Assembly (NCBI GenBank): GCA_963808165.1
Contig: CAWEET010000010.1
Coordinates: 62,001 to 126,000 of the forward strand
Direction: 5' to 3'
From: Thiosocius sp963808165
GTDB taxonomy: Bacteria; Pseudomonadota; Gammaproteobacteria; Chromatiales; Chromatiaceae
DNA length: 64,000 nt
In this document: positions 1-8,427 of the stretch, one piece after another
Position numbering within the stretch: position 1 is the first letter of the stretch
Layout: the number at the start of each line of letters is the position of its first letter
The notes under the pieces: model-generated
Database searches by the model: none
The model's input: the letters and a program-made list of their open reading frames with translations, nothing else
Told to the model about the DNA's origin: nothing
Position numbers and translations under genes: made by a program

Positions 1-362
1 GCCAGGCGGCGTTCGCGCCAGTCACGGGTGGCATCCAGCCACGCGTCCATATCGCCATCGAGTTTTGGGATTATACGGAAATCGTCCGCTCCGAACGGGG
101 TGGCGAGGATCGAGATTGCCGGCTCGGCATAGGTTTCATAGGCATTGCTGCACAGGCCCATGCCGACGCATCCGACCCAGTGCGGAATGCCACTGTGGTC
201 GCGCAGATAGTCCACGATCCGGTCGCTGTCACCAGCCAGATCGTCGGCGAGATAAACAAAAGCCAGTTGCCGGTCGGTCGCGTCACCGATCGTCGCCAGG
301 GCCTGATCGCACAGGTCGCGCCAGTCGGGGCCGGTAATGTGTACGCTGCTGAAGGGGGTCAT
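1..362 (-). CDS. FIST-domain protein, C-terminally truncated by the window edge
   Basis: Only the N-terminal 120 or so residues are present; the gene runs off the left edge. The start is the ATG whose complement ends at 362, and the frame is open to base 1. Residues roughly 50-85 read WVGCVGMGLC, then YETYAEPAIS and LATPF, a pattern I associate with the FIST N-terminal sensory domain, in which a Gly/Cys-rich strand precedes an acidic ligand pocket. FIST proteins are thought to bind small ligands such as amino acids, but no function is established for this copy. It lies downstream of prk on the same strand with a 45-bp gap, so the two may be cotranscribed. The family call rests on recognition of a partial sequence. 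Confidence 0.6.
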   Translation of the reverse strand, partial: MTPFSSVHITGPDWRDLCDQALATIGDATDRQLAFVYLADDLAGDSDRIVDYLRDHSGIPHWVGCVGMGLCSNAYETYAEPAISILATPFGADDFRIIPKLDGDMDAWLDATRDWRERRL

Positions 363-407
363 TGAAGGCACGGGCGGTGGCGCCGAAGGGCCGCCACCGC
401 TGGCGGC

Positions 408-1283
408 TCAGGTACCGCGTTCGTCCATCATCTGGTGGATGATCGGGCCAAATATGATCTCCATGGCAAAGCTCATCTTTCCTCCCGGTACCACGATGCT
501 GTTGCGGCGTGACATGAATGAGCCGCTGATCATTGCCAGCAGGTATTGGAAGTCGGTGTTGAACTTGGCTGGATCGGTAAAGCGGATGACCACGAAGCTT
601 TCGTCCGGCGTGGGGATGTCGCGGGCGATGAAAGGGTTCGAGGTATCAACCAGCGATACGCGCTGGAAGTTGATATCGGTGCTCGAGAACTGTGGCGTGA
701 TGTGACGGATATAGTCCGGCATCCGTCGCATGATGGTATCGACCACCGCCTCCGGCGAATAGCCGCGCTCCGCATTGTCGCGGTGGATCTTCTGGATCCA
801 TTCGAGGTTGACGATGGGCACGACACCGATACCCAAGTCGACATGCGCCGCGACGTCTTCTTTCTCGGTCTTCACCAGCCCGTGCAGTCCCTCATAGAAC
901 AGCAGGTCGGTGCCCTCGGGAATCGGTTCCCAGGGGGTGAACTCACCCGGCTTCTTGTCGGTGCCAAGCCGCGCGTTGTGCTCGTCCGCTTCGTCCTCGT
1001 TGTGCAGGTAATAGCGCTTCTCGCCGGTGCCTGTTTCGCCATAGGTCTTGAACAGGTCCTCGAGCTTGTCGAAGCGGTTGGCACCGGGGCCGAAGTGGCT
1101 CAGGTGGTCCTCGGTCATCTTGACCTTCATCTCGTTGCGTTCGTAGCGATGGAAGCTGTCGCCCTCGACGACGGCGGCGTTGATGCCCTCGCGGATGAAG
1201 ATATGCTCGAAGGCGCGCTTTACAGTCGTGGTGCCGGCGCCGGACGAACCGGTGACCGCGACGACGGGATGTTGCTTGGACAT
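408..1283 (-). CDS. prk: Phosphoribulokinase
   Basis: Phosphorylates ribulose 5-phosphate with ATP to give ribulose 1,5-bisphosphate, the Rubisco substrate; a cytoplasmic Calvin-cycle enzyme. The 291-residue length fits the short bacterial class I enzyme. The P-loop GSSGAGTTT lies at residues 12-20, followed by a typical VVEGDSFHRY segment near residue 40 and YEGLHG in the middle of the protein. No Rubisco or other cbb gene is visible nearby, so the rest of the cycle must be elsewhere. The neighbouring FIST gene is downstream on the same strand. About 375 bp of non-coding DNA separates prk from the divergent purK, leaving room for independent promoters. The start codon is the only sensible ATG before the P-loop. 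Confidence 0.95.
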   Translation of the reverse strand: MSKQHPVVAVTGSSGAGTTTVKRAFEHIFIREGINAAVVEGDSFHRYERNEMKVKMTEDHLSHFGPGANRFDKLEDLFKTYGETGTGEKRYYLHNEDEADEHNARLGTDKKPGEFTPWEPIPEGTDLLFYEGLHGLVKTEKEDVAAHVDLGIGVVPIVNLEWIQKIHRDNAERGYSPEAVVDTIMRRMPDYIRHITPQFSSTDINFQRVSLVDTSNPFIARDIPTPDESFVVIRFTDPAKFNTDFQYLLAMISGSFMSRRNSIVVPGGKMSFAMEIIFGPIIHQMMDERGT

Positions 1284-1659
1284 GCTGTCCCCCCTGGATC
1301 TTGAGTTTTAGTCTCGGATTGACGATGAGGAGCCGGCTGGACAAGAAACGACACTCCCAGGGTCGCGTCTTTGGACGCGTCTGCCACCCGTTGGGATCTT
1401 ATTCAGCAGTTCCTAATTTAGTACTGCGCGCGACTATAACATAGCCGTTGCGCGTCGCCCGTCATCCCCGCGCCGAGGCCGCCGGCAGTTGCGCTGGGTC
1501 AATTCTTTGCGCCTCCAATGCCTGTCGCCGGGGTTCCGGTTGAGATCGACAGCGGGCCAGCCGTGCCCCGCAAAAAACTGCCCAAACTGGCAAGCAAATG
1601 TCGGCACATTGCATCATTCCGCGCTAAACTCGCGCCCTTTCGATTTTATTGCGATCCTG
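1284..1659. other. Intergenic region between divergent prk and purK
   Basis: About 375 bp without a convincing gene. A short inverted repeat, CGCGTC-TTTG-GACGCG, lies near 1365-1381 in the prk leader. AT-rich patches near 1410-1445 (TTTAGTA, TATAACATAG) are possible -10 elements, but I cannot pair them with convincing -35 boxes on either strand. An open frame in phase with purK extends upstream to 1489, but the extra 57 residues look non-native. Confidence 0.5.
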
Positions 1660-2817
1660 ATGGACGACGTTTTTCCCTATCCCGTTGCGCGCATCGGTCT
1701 GATCGGTGGGGGGCAATTGGGCCGAATGATGGTCAAGGCAGCCAAGCGCCTCGGTTGCACCTGCGTGGTGCTGGACCCGATACAAGGGTCGCCGGCAGGG
1801 CAGGTCGCCGGCCACCAGATCGTCGGCGACTACAGTGACCCGGCAATGCTGCGTGAGCTGGCCGAGTCTTGCGACCTGGTAACCTTTGAACTGGAAGAAA
1901 TCGAGACCGAGACACTGATTCGGCTCGAGGAAGAGGGACACCGGATCTATCCCCGTCCCGGACTCCTCTCGATCATTCAGGACAAATACACGCAGAAATG
2001 CTTCTTGCGCGATGCCGGGATTCCGACCTCCGAGTTCCTCGATGCGCCCGAGCCGGACGCGGCCGCCTTTGCGGCCTTCGGTTATCCGCTGGTGCAGAAG
2101 GCACGGCGTGGCGGCTACGATGGTCGTGGCGTGGCTGTAATGCCTGATGCCGCGGGGTTCGCCAGCCACCTCGCGCTGCCCGGTTACATCGAACGCTTCG
2201 TGGCGGCCGAAAAAGAGTTGGCGGTGATGGTCGCGCGTAATGTCGAAGGCGAATGCAGGGCCTATCCGACCGTCGAGATGCGCTTCCATCCGCACGACAA
2301 TGTGCTCGATTTTCTGGTTGCCCCCGCCGGTGTCGCGCCGGATGTCGCAAGTCGTGCCGAGGCGCTCGCCGTGCGCACCGTAGAGGCGATGGAGGGCGTG
2401 GGGGTGTTTGGCATCGAGATGTTCGTGACAGCCGAGGGTGAGTTGCTGGTCAACGAGGTCGCGCCGCGCACCCACAACTCCGGGCATCACACTATCGAGG
2501 CCTGCGTTACCGACCAGTTCGAGCAGCACTTGCGCGCGATACTCGGCCTCCCCCTGGGGGACACACGCCAGCTCTGTCCGGCCACCATGGTCAACCTGCT
2601 CGGTGAGCCGGGTTATCAGGGTAGGCCGCTGATTTCCGGGCTTGCTGCGGTACTTGCCATCTCCGGCGTGTGTGTGCACGTGTATGGCAAGGCGGTGACC
2701 AAGCCGGGCCGCAAGATGGGCCATGTCACCGTGATCGATGACAGTGTAGAGGCGGCCTGCGAAAAGGCGATAAGGGTCAAGTCGATGATCAAGATTCTTG
2801 GAGACAAACAGCTATGA
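1660..2817 (+). CDS. purK: N5-carboxyaminoimidazole ribonucleotide synthase
   Basis: ATP-grasp enzyme of purine biosynthesis that carboxylates AIR with bicarbonate and ATP to N5-CAIR, the substrate of PurE encoded next to it. The start is the ATG at 1660, 8-10 codons before the nucleotide-fold motif IGLIGGGQLGRM. An in-phase upstream start at 1489 would add 57 residues that do not look like the family. Later motifs include DKYTQKCFLRDAGIPT, QKARRGGYDGRG and the ATP-grasp metal site EVAPRTHNSGH. Length, 385 residues, is normal. The stop overlaps purE by 4 bp (ATGA), indicating translational coupling. The order purK-purE is the reverse of the common purE-purK. Confidence 0.95.
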   Translation: MDDVFPYPVARIGLIGGGQLGRMMVKAAKRLGCTCVVLDPIQGSPAGQVAGHQIVGDYSDPAMLRELAESCDLVTFELEEIETETLIRLEEEGHRIYPRPGLLSIIQDKYTQKCFLRDAGIPTSEFLDAPEPDAAAFAAFGYPLVQKARRGGYDGRGVAVMPDAAGFASHLALPGYIERFVAAEKELAVMVARNVEGECRAYPTVEMRFHPHDNVLDFLVAPAGVAPDVASRAEALAVRTVEAMEGVGVFGIEMFVTAEGELLVNEVAPRTHNSGHHTIEACVTDQFEQHLRAILGLPLGDTRQLCPATMVNLLGEPGYQGRPLISGLAAVLAISGVCVHVYGKAVTKPGRKMGHVTVIDDSVEAACEKAIRVKSMIKILGDKQL

Positions 2818-3314
2818 CAGACGTGCGTGTCGGCATCATCATGGGCAGCGATTCCGACCTGCCGGTCATGCGGGAGGCGGCCGCGATCCTGCAGGAGTTC
2901 GGCGTGGCCTATGAGATGACCATCGTCTCGGCACACCGGACGCCGACGAGACTGTTCGAATATGCAAAGTCGGCCCGCGAGCGCGGCCTGCGAGTGATCA
3001 TTGCCGGAGCCGGTGGTGCTGCCCATCTGCCCGGGATGGCTGCTGCCATTACCGAACTGCCGGTCATCGGCGTGCCGGTGAAGAGTTCGATGCTCAATGG
3101 CCAGGATTCACTGTTGTCCATTGTGCAGATGCCGGCCGGCGTCCCGGTCGCAACCGTCGCCATCAACGGTGCGAAGAATGCCGGTATCCTTGCGGCCCAG
3201 ATTCTCGGTATCGCCGATGCTCGGCTGCTGGAACGAGTCGTGCAATACAAGCGCGAACTCGAATCGATGGTGATGGAAAAGGTTGCGCGGCTGGCCGCCG
3301 ATCAGCAGGCTTAG
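2814..3314 (+). CDS. purE: N5-carboxyaminoimidazole ribonucleotide mutase (class I PurE)
   Basis: Rearranges N5-CAIR to CAIR in purine synthesis, acting directly after PurK. The 166 residues show the substrate-binding GSDSDLP near residue 11, SAHRTP near residue 41, the glycine-rich AGAGGAAHLPGM around residues 63-74 and SIVQMPAGVPVATVAI. The histidine in SAHRTP and the serine of GSDSD mark the active site. It overlaps purK by 4 bp and ends about 100 bp before the convergent FAD-oxidase gene. I see no clear terminator in that gap, which contains only GC-rich imperfect palindromes. Confidence 0.96.
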   Translation: MTDVRVGIIMGSDSDLPVMREAAAILQEFGVAYEMTIVSAHRTPTRLFEYAKSARERGLRVIIAGAGGAAHLPGMAAAITELPVIGVPVKSSMLNGQDSLLSIVQMPAGVPVATVAINGAKNAGILAAQILGIADARLLERVVQYKRELESMVMEKVARLAADQQA

Positions 3315-3417
3315 CAACGCAGCGCGGCAGATCCCGCACTAGCCGGCGGCCCGCTAGCGCCGCGGTGCCGTTGCAAGACTGCCCCGGAACTGGAACTGGT
3401 CCGGCTTGTTTCGGGGA

Positions 3418-4851
3418 TCATGTCTGTGGCTCTGGGTCAGGCAGGCCCACGCCCGGGTTCAGGATATTGTCAGGATCGAATTGACGCTTGATCGCAGCCA
3501 TCAACTGCAGGCTGGTCTGATCGAGTTCGCGATCCACAAACATCCGCTTGACCCAGCCGATGCCGTGTTCGCCGGACAGCGTGCCTTCGAGAGACAGGAC
3601 CAGGTCGAAGACAGCGTCCAGGCAGGGATCGGCGGCGGCCATCTGTGCGGGGTCGTCCGGGTCGACCAGCAGGTTGACGTGGATATTGCCGTTGCCAGCA
3701 TGGCCAAAGTTTACGATCGTCACGCCAAATTCTCCGGACAATTGCTCGAGACCGTCGATCAGATCGGGGATGCGTGAAACCGGTACCACAACGTCCTCAT
3801 TGATCTTTTTCGGTGCCACGTTGCGCAGAGCGGGGGACAGTGCCTTGCGTGTCCGCCACAGCCGTGTCACCGCCTCGGGTGTATCTGCCATGTCGACCTG
3901 CACGCATCCGCTACCTTGCGCCGCGGCGGACACCTGTGCCGCACTGGCCTCGATGCCGGCCAGCGGACCATCGATCTCTATCATCAACAGGGCGCCGGCG
4001 TCGGGGGGCAGGCCGAGATCGGAGTATTCGCGCACCATCGTGATTGCTGTGCCGTCCATGAACTCCAGTGCGCAGGGCGTTACCGGCTGCGCCATGATGC
4101 GCGAAACTGCCTGTGCGGCGCTATGGATGTCACGGTAGATTGCCTGCAGCGTCCGCTTGGCTTCGGCCAGCGGGGTCAGTTTCAGGGTCGCCTCGGTGAT
4201 GATCGCCAGCGTTCCCTCGGAGCCGATCAACAGTCGTGTGAGATCGTAGCCGACCACGCCCTTGGTAGTGGTGACCCCGGTCTTGAGCAAGTCGCCGCGC
4301 CCGGTGACGGCCCGGAGGCCAAGGGTGTTCTCGCGCGGTGTGCCGTACTTGACCGCGCGCGGTCCGGCGGAATTGTATGCGAGGTTGCCACCGACCGTGC
4401 AGACGGCCGCACTGGTCGGATCGGGTGGCCAGAAGAAGCCGTGGCGGCCCGCCGCCTGCTGCAACTCCTGGTTGGTGAAGCCGGGCGACACCCGGGCGAG
4501 ACGGTTGGCTGGGTCGATCGCAAGCAGCTCACGCATGTGCTCCATCGACAGAACGATACCGCCCCGCAGCGGCACCGTCGCCGCCGTCGTGCCGGTCCCG
4601 CGCCCGCGTGTGATCAGCGGGATATGGTGCGACCGGCACAGGCCGACCAGCTCGCTGATCTGCGCTGCGTTGCGCGCGAAACACACGGCCTGCGGCATCG
4701 CCTGCCGACGACTGTTGTCGTAGCCATAGGCCCAGCAGTCGCTGGGTTCCGTCAGCAGGCCGCGCTCACCGAATAATCGCTGCAGCGCACCGACCATGGG
4801 TGCCGGCAGTGCGGTTGGGCCGTTCGGTGTGTTACTGCTCGATATACTCAA
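3418..4851 (-). CDS. FAD-linked oxidase of the GlcD / D-lactate dehydrogenase family
   Basis: Flavoprotein that oxidises a 2-hydroxy acid (glycolate, D-lactate or similar). The substrate cannot be read from sequence. The PCMH-type FAD-binding domain covers roughly residues 40-225 with ITRGRGTGTTAATVPLRGG near residue 80 and VGYDLTRLLIGSEGTLAIITEA near residue 190. The C-terminal cap contains NFGHAGNGNIHVN and ends with LSGEHGIGW and FDPDNILNPG, all typical of the GlcD family. Length is 477 residues. No glcE, glcF or lactate permease is adjacent. Its start overlaps the 3' end of the upstream BON lipoprotein gene by 20 bp, so it is probably the last gene of the lpoA operon. Confidence 0.88.
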   Translation of the reverse strand: MSISSSNTPNGPTALPAPMVGALQRLFGERGLLTEPSDCWAYGYDNSRRQAMPQAVCFARNAAQISELVGLCRSHHIPLITRGRGTGTTAATVPLRGGIVLSMEHMRELLAIDPANRLARVSPGFTNQELQQAAGRHGFFWPPDPTSAAVCTVGGNLAYNSAGPRAVKYGTPRENTLGLRAVTGRGDLLKTGVTTTKGVVGYDLTRLLIGSEGTLAIITEATLKLTPLAEAKRTLQAIYRDIHSAAQAVSRIMAQPVTPCALEFMDGTAITMVREYSDLGLPPDAGALLMIEIDGPLAGIEASAAQVSAAAQGSGCVQVDMADTPEAVTRLWRTRKALSPALRNVAPKKINEDVVVPVSRIPDLIDGLEQLSGEFGVTIVNFGHAGNGNIHVNLLVDPDDPAQMAAADPCLDAVFDLVLSLEGTLSGEHGIGWVKRMFVDRELDQTSLQLMAAIKRQFDPDNILNPGVGLPDPEPQT

Positions 4852-5425
4852 ACAGTTTCACCACGCGTTTCACGCCACTGACAAAGCGCGCTTTTTCCGT
4901 AACTGCATCGGCCTCGGTCCGGGTCAGCAGTCCCATCAGGTAGACGCTGCCCTGCGAGCTGGTCACCTCCACCCGGGTTGGGTCGAAGCCTTCGACGCCC
5001 ACGTCGAACAGCGCCAGCTTTACGCGTGAAGTCAGGTAGGCATCCGATGTGGCCTCGCTCCAGGTCGCCTCGGGACCGATGCTGACCTCGTTGAACACGC
5101 TCCGTACACGCGGGATCTTTGCCACCCGCTGGCTGAAGGCCTCCACGATTTGTGCATTTTCGGCCTGCCCGGTCAGCAGGACCTGCAGGTTGTAAGAGTC
5201 GATGCTGATGTTGCTCAGTTCTTTCAGTCGCTCGTCTGCATTTCGCAGGTTTGTGGCGCGGACCAATATCTCCTGGTCCTCTATGACTGTGCCTGTCGTG
5301 CGTCGGTCATGTGCCACGGCGACCCCGGCTGCGGCTCCGCCGATCGCGACGGCAGCGCAACCGCTGAGCAGCATGACCAGCGGAAAGACCAGCAGGCATC
5401 TCGCCAGCACCGCAGTGCAGTTCAT
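4832..5425 (-). CDS. BON-domain outer-membrane lipoprotein (YraP/DolP-like)
   Basis: A 197-residue lipoprotein with a signal sequence and lipobox LLSGC, modified cysteine at residue 23. The mature part contains two BON domains, about residues 47-115 and 125-190, with GTVIEDQEI, VLLTGQAEN and VYLMGLLTRTEAD marking the repeats. DolP (YraP) of E. coli binds phospholipid and supports outer-membrane integrity and the BAM complex. The same gene neighbourhood (lpoA-yraN-diaA-yraP) is present here, supporting orthology. It follows diaA with no gap (the diaA stop and this ATG are adjacent) and overlaps the next gene by 20 bp. Confidence 0.88.
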   Translation of the reverse strand: MNCTAVLARCLLVFPLVMLLSGCAAVAIGGAAAGVAVAHDRRTTGTVIEDQEILVRATNLRNADERLKELSNISIDSYNLQVLLTGQAENAQIVEAFSQRVAKIPRVRSVFNEVSIGPEATWSEATSDAYLTSRVKLALFDVGVEGFDPTRVEVTSSQGSVYLMGLLTRTEADAVTEKARFVSGVKRVVKLFEYIEQ

Positions 5426-6019
5426 TTAGACTTCTCCCCCCATCAATAGAAGATCAACCAAATCGCAGAGACAGTGAATCACGAGCCGATGATTTTCCAG
5501 GATGCGCGGGAACTCCGTCGCGGGTGCGCGGATCTCCGTGTCAGCGTCGTCGAGCCCTGCAGCCACTTCGCCGCCGTCGCGCCCGGTGAGCGCGATGACC
5601 TGCATTCCCCGCTCTCGGGCCGCATGCACTGCGCGGCAGATATTGATTGCCATCCCGTCGGTGGTCAAAGCGAACAACAGGTCGCCGGGTTGTCCCAGCG
5701 CACTGAGCTGCTTCGCGAAAACCTCATTGAACCCCTCGTCGAATGCGATCGCGGTGAGGACGACTGCATCTGAGCTCAATGCCAGCGCAGGCAGGCCCGG
5801 ACGCTCGCGCTCGAAGCGATGCTGCATCTGTGCGGCGAAGTACTGGGCATCGGCCGCAGAGCTTCCGTTTCCACAGGCCAACACCCTACCGCCGCCAAGC
5901 AGGCAGCCGACGATTGTTTGCGCGGCCTTGGCGATCGGTGCTGCCTGTGAATCCGCCGCGTTCGCGCTCAGTTGGGCGCTTTCAGTGAACAATGCATTGA
6001 CGCGCTCGATCGGGTCCAC
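5426..6019 (-). CDS. diaA: SIS-domain protein, DiaA / phosphoheptose isomerase family
   Basis: A 197-residue single SIS-domain protein with GGGRVLACGNGSSAADAQYFAAQ in the N-terminal half, LTAIAFDEGFNEVF, and ALTGRDGG later. The GmhA family converts sedoheptulose 7-phosphate for LPS heptose synthesis. Its relative DiaA binds DnaA and promotes timely initiation. Position between yraN and the yraP-like gene argues for DiaA rather than GmhA, but sequence alone does not separate them with certainty. Transcribed with lpoA, yraN and the BON lipoprotein; the gap to yraN is 63 bp. Confidence 0.8.
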   Translation of the reverse strand: MDPIERVNALFTESAQLSANAADSQAAPIAKAAQTIVGCLLGGGRVLACGNGSSAADAQYFAAQMQHRFERERPGLPALALSSDAVVLTAIAFDEGFNEVFAKQLSALGQPGDLLFALTTDGMAINICRAVHAARERGMQVIALTGRDGGEVAAGLDDADTEIRAPATEFPRILENHRLVIHCLCDLVDLLLMGGEV

Positions 6020-6082
6020 GGTGGGTCTTTACAGCTCGGTAGATGGGCGGAAGTGTCGCACGCCTGCGGGTTCCGGTCGATG

Positions 6083-6430
6083 TCAGATGGTGAATGCGTC
6101 GCGGATCCACTGCCCCTGCTGACCTTGGTCGAAGCCGACCACGTCGAATCGGCAGGGACCTTTCCAGCCGCTGGTGGCCAGATAGTGGCGCGCGGCCAGG
6201 ATGACCTTGCTCCGTTTGCGTTGATCGATGCTGTAGAGCGCCCCGCCGAAGCCGCCGTGACTGCGTTGGCGCACCTCGATGAAAACTAGGCATTCACCAT
6301 CGCGCATCACCAGATCTATCTCTCCGCCGCGACATCGGTAGTTGCGCCGGATCGGTTGCAGCCCGGCGCGTGCGAGCAGCGTCGCAGCATGCTCCTCGGC
6401 CTCCCTGCCGATGTCCTGGGTCTTTCCCAT
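6083..6430 (-). CDS. yraN: UPF0102 protein YraN, predicted endonuclease-fold
   Basis: 115 residues starting MGKTQDIG at 6430. The GTG/ATG choices further upstream would lie inside lpoA and add 41 non-conserved residues. The core NYRCRGGEIDLVMRDG followed by LVFIEVRQR is the E-x(n)-D-x(n)-ExK-like pattern of the restriction-endonuclease-like fold (here EVR). Function is unproven, although YraN homologues are often linked to DNA metabolism. The stop of lpoA and the start of yraN share one base (TGATG), so translation is coupled. Confidence 0.88.
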   Translation of the reverse strand: MGKTQDIGREAEEHAATLLARAGLQPIRRNYRCRGGEIDLVMRDGECLVFIEVRQRSHGGFGGALYSIDQRKRSKVILAARHYLATSGWKGPCRFDVVGFDQGQQGQWIRDAFTI

Positions 6431-8373
6431 CAGGGTAGCGGTTGGTTGCTGGTCAGATTGGGCGCGTCGGTTTCCAGTGGCTGGGTCTCGCCCTGCAGGT
6501 CCAGGCGCGGTGAATAGCCGAGGACCTTGGGTTCCTTGTCCAATACGATCCATACCAGTTGGCGGTGGATCTGGTTTGTTTCGTCCATGTAGAGATTGCC
6601 GGTAGTGCCGTCGAGCGATTCGTAACGGCTGCTTTGCAGTCTCTTGAGGTGGGGTACCAGGCGCAATGCATCGATGCCCATCGCATACAGTCGAGCGTAA
6701 CCGGAGCGACTCTTGGGCAGATACTCGGCGATCGTGTCCCGATCCAGCAAGTCACCTGCCCCGGAATCAATCATCCACGGGATGTCCGCCAGCATGATGC
6801 CTTTCAAGTCTTCGACCTGGTTGGCGGTCAGTGCGCCCTGCCAGGCATGAGAGGTGGCGTAGATCGGCAGGTCGCCTGCATGGTGAAACTGAAGCTGTGG
6901 ACGGATGCCTTGCGCCTGTACCGGGCGCGCGGCAAGAAACACCGCATCGACGTCATCGCGCCGACTGGGCTCGAACTCCAGGTTTCTGCCCAGCCAGCGC
7001 TGCATCTCCTGGTGCCGCGCCATGCTCTTGTCGATTTGCAGCACGCCGGTTATCGTTTCGGTGTAATCGTGGCTGCTTGCGTCATAGCGGCCGACGCCAG
7101 CCACGTCCGCGCCGAATCTGCGCCAGCGATCCTCGAAAGCGTCTGTGACGCGGTCGCCCCAGTCACCCTGTGGGGCGAGGATGATCGGGCGGCGGCCGTC
7201 GTCTAGCCAGATGCGCTCGGCAGCCTGGCGCGCCTCATCCTCCGGTGATAGCGAGTACATGTAGAGGTTTGGCGTCGGCAGCGTCGCAATCTCGGTTTGG
7301 TTTAGCGCCAGCACCGGCACCGGCAGTTCGCCGGCGCGCATCAATTGAGCGACGGACTCTTTCTGCAGCGGACCGATCACCAGTTGGGCCCCCGCGGTGA
7401 CCGCCTGGCTGTACAGTGGCCAGATCCCCGCCGGATCGGTCGAGTCGAAGAACTGCAGCTCGGGGCGCTGGCCTTCGGGTATTTCGAAGCGGCTGATCAT
7501 GATGCCGTCGCGGATCGCCGCGGCAACATTGGCATAGGTGCCCGATTGCGGCAGCAGCACGGCAATACGCGAGGCCTGCTGCAACAGGCTCTGTCGCTGC
7601 CGCTGGTAGTGCTCCAACAACTCCGGCAAAGCCGGGTGCTGCGGAAAGCGTTGCAGCCACTCGCCAAATTTGATCTGCAGTTCGTAGGGGGCCCCGCCAT
7701 ATGCTTTGACCAGCAGGGCCAGTTGCATCCAACCGCCGGCGACCCCCGGGGGTGACGGCTGCAGATTGGTCAGCGCCAGTTCGTTGAGCAGCGCCAGCGT
7801 GCGCAGTATCTCGATCTGGGTCTGCAGGCGCGCCTGGTGATCGGTCTGCAGCGCGTCGACTGCCTGCAGTGCGTTCGCAGTCTCGATCAGATTGCCCATC
7901 TGGCGATAGGCATCGGCCATGTCACGGTGGTAACGGATCTGCAGGTCTCTCGGAGTGCCTTGTGACGGCATAGGGCCCAGTACCCCCAGTGCATCGCTGG
8001 CCCGGCGTTCGAGCAGCAGCAGTTCCGCCCGCAGTAGTCGCGCCTGCAATGCCTGTGTTTCGCTCTGCCCAAGAGGTCTCAGTTCTTCCAGTATCGCGTT
8101 CGTGCCATTGCGATCGGCACCGGCGAGCGACGCCTCGGCGGCCCTGAGGAGATAATCCACGCGCTGCCCGGTCGACGGAGTGCGCGCGGCCAGTTGACGA
8201 TAGATGTCGGCCGCGGCGAGATACTGCCCAGACGCGAAAAGCTGGGCCGCACGGGCCGTGTCCAGGTCGTCGGCGCTCGAACTCGATGGGCGATCGGGCA
8301 TCTGCCCGCAACCGGCGGCCAGCAGCAGCCAGGAGAAAAAGAATAGGAAGCGGAAACGGGCGGCAGCTTGCAT
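6430..8373 (-). CDS. lpoA: Penicillin-binding protein activator LpoA (LppC family lipoprotein)
   Basis: Outer-membrane lipoprotein that activates the bifunctional peptidoglycan synthase PBP1A from outside the cell-wall layer. Lipobox LAAGC, modified cysteine at residue 22 after a strongly hydrophobic FLFFFSWLLL stretch. Residues about 35-250 are helical repeats (TPR-like) and residues about 260-620 form the periplasmic-binding-protein-like LppC domain with IAVLLPQSG, GPLQKESV and ILAPQGDWG. Length, 647 residues, agrees with the family. It heads the minus-strand operon and is divergent from rsmI, with about 54 bp between the two starts. Confidence 0.93.
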   Translation of the reverse strand: MQAAARFRFLFFFSWLLLAAGCGQMPDRPSSSSADDLDTARAAQLFASGQYLAAADIYRQLAARTPSTGQRVDYLLRAAEASLAGADRNGTNAILEELRPLGQSETQALQARLLRAELLLLERRASDALGVLGPMPSQGTPRDLQIRYHRDMADAYRQMGNLIETANALQAVDALQTDHQARLQTQIEILRTLALLNELALTNLQPSPPGVAGGWMQLALLVKAYGGAPYELQIKFGEWLQRFPQHPALPELLEHYQRQRQSLLQQASRIAVLLPQSGTYANVAAAIRDGIMISRFEIPEGQRPELQFFDSTDPAGIWPLYSQAVTAGAQLVIGPLQKESVAQLMRAGELPVPVLALNQTEIATLPTPNLYMYSLSPEDEARQAAERIWLDDGRRPIILAPQGDWGDRVTDAFEDRWRRFGADVAGVGRYDASSHDYTETITGVLQIDKSMARHQEMQRWLGRNLEFEPSRRDDVDAVFLAARPVQAQGIRPQLQFHHAGDLPIYATSHAWQGALTANQVEDLKGIMLADIPWMIDSGAGDLLDRDTIAEYLPKSRSGYARLYAMGIDALRLVPHLKRLQSSRYESLDGTTGNLYMDETNQIHRQLVWIVLDKEPKVLGYSPRLDLQGETQPLETDAPNLTSNQPLP

Positions 8374-8427
8374 GGCGCATCTTGTGCGGTCAGGATGGGA
8401 CGTCGAGTATCGAAGGTGGACCCAGAG

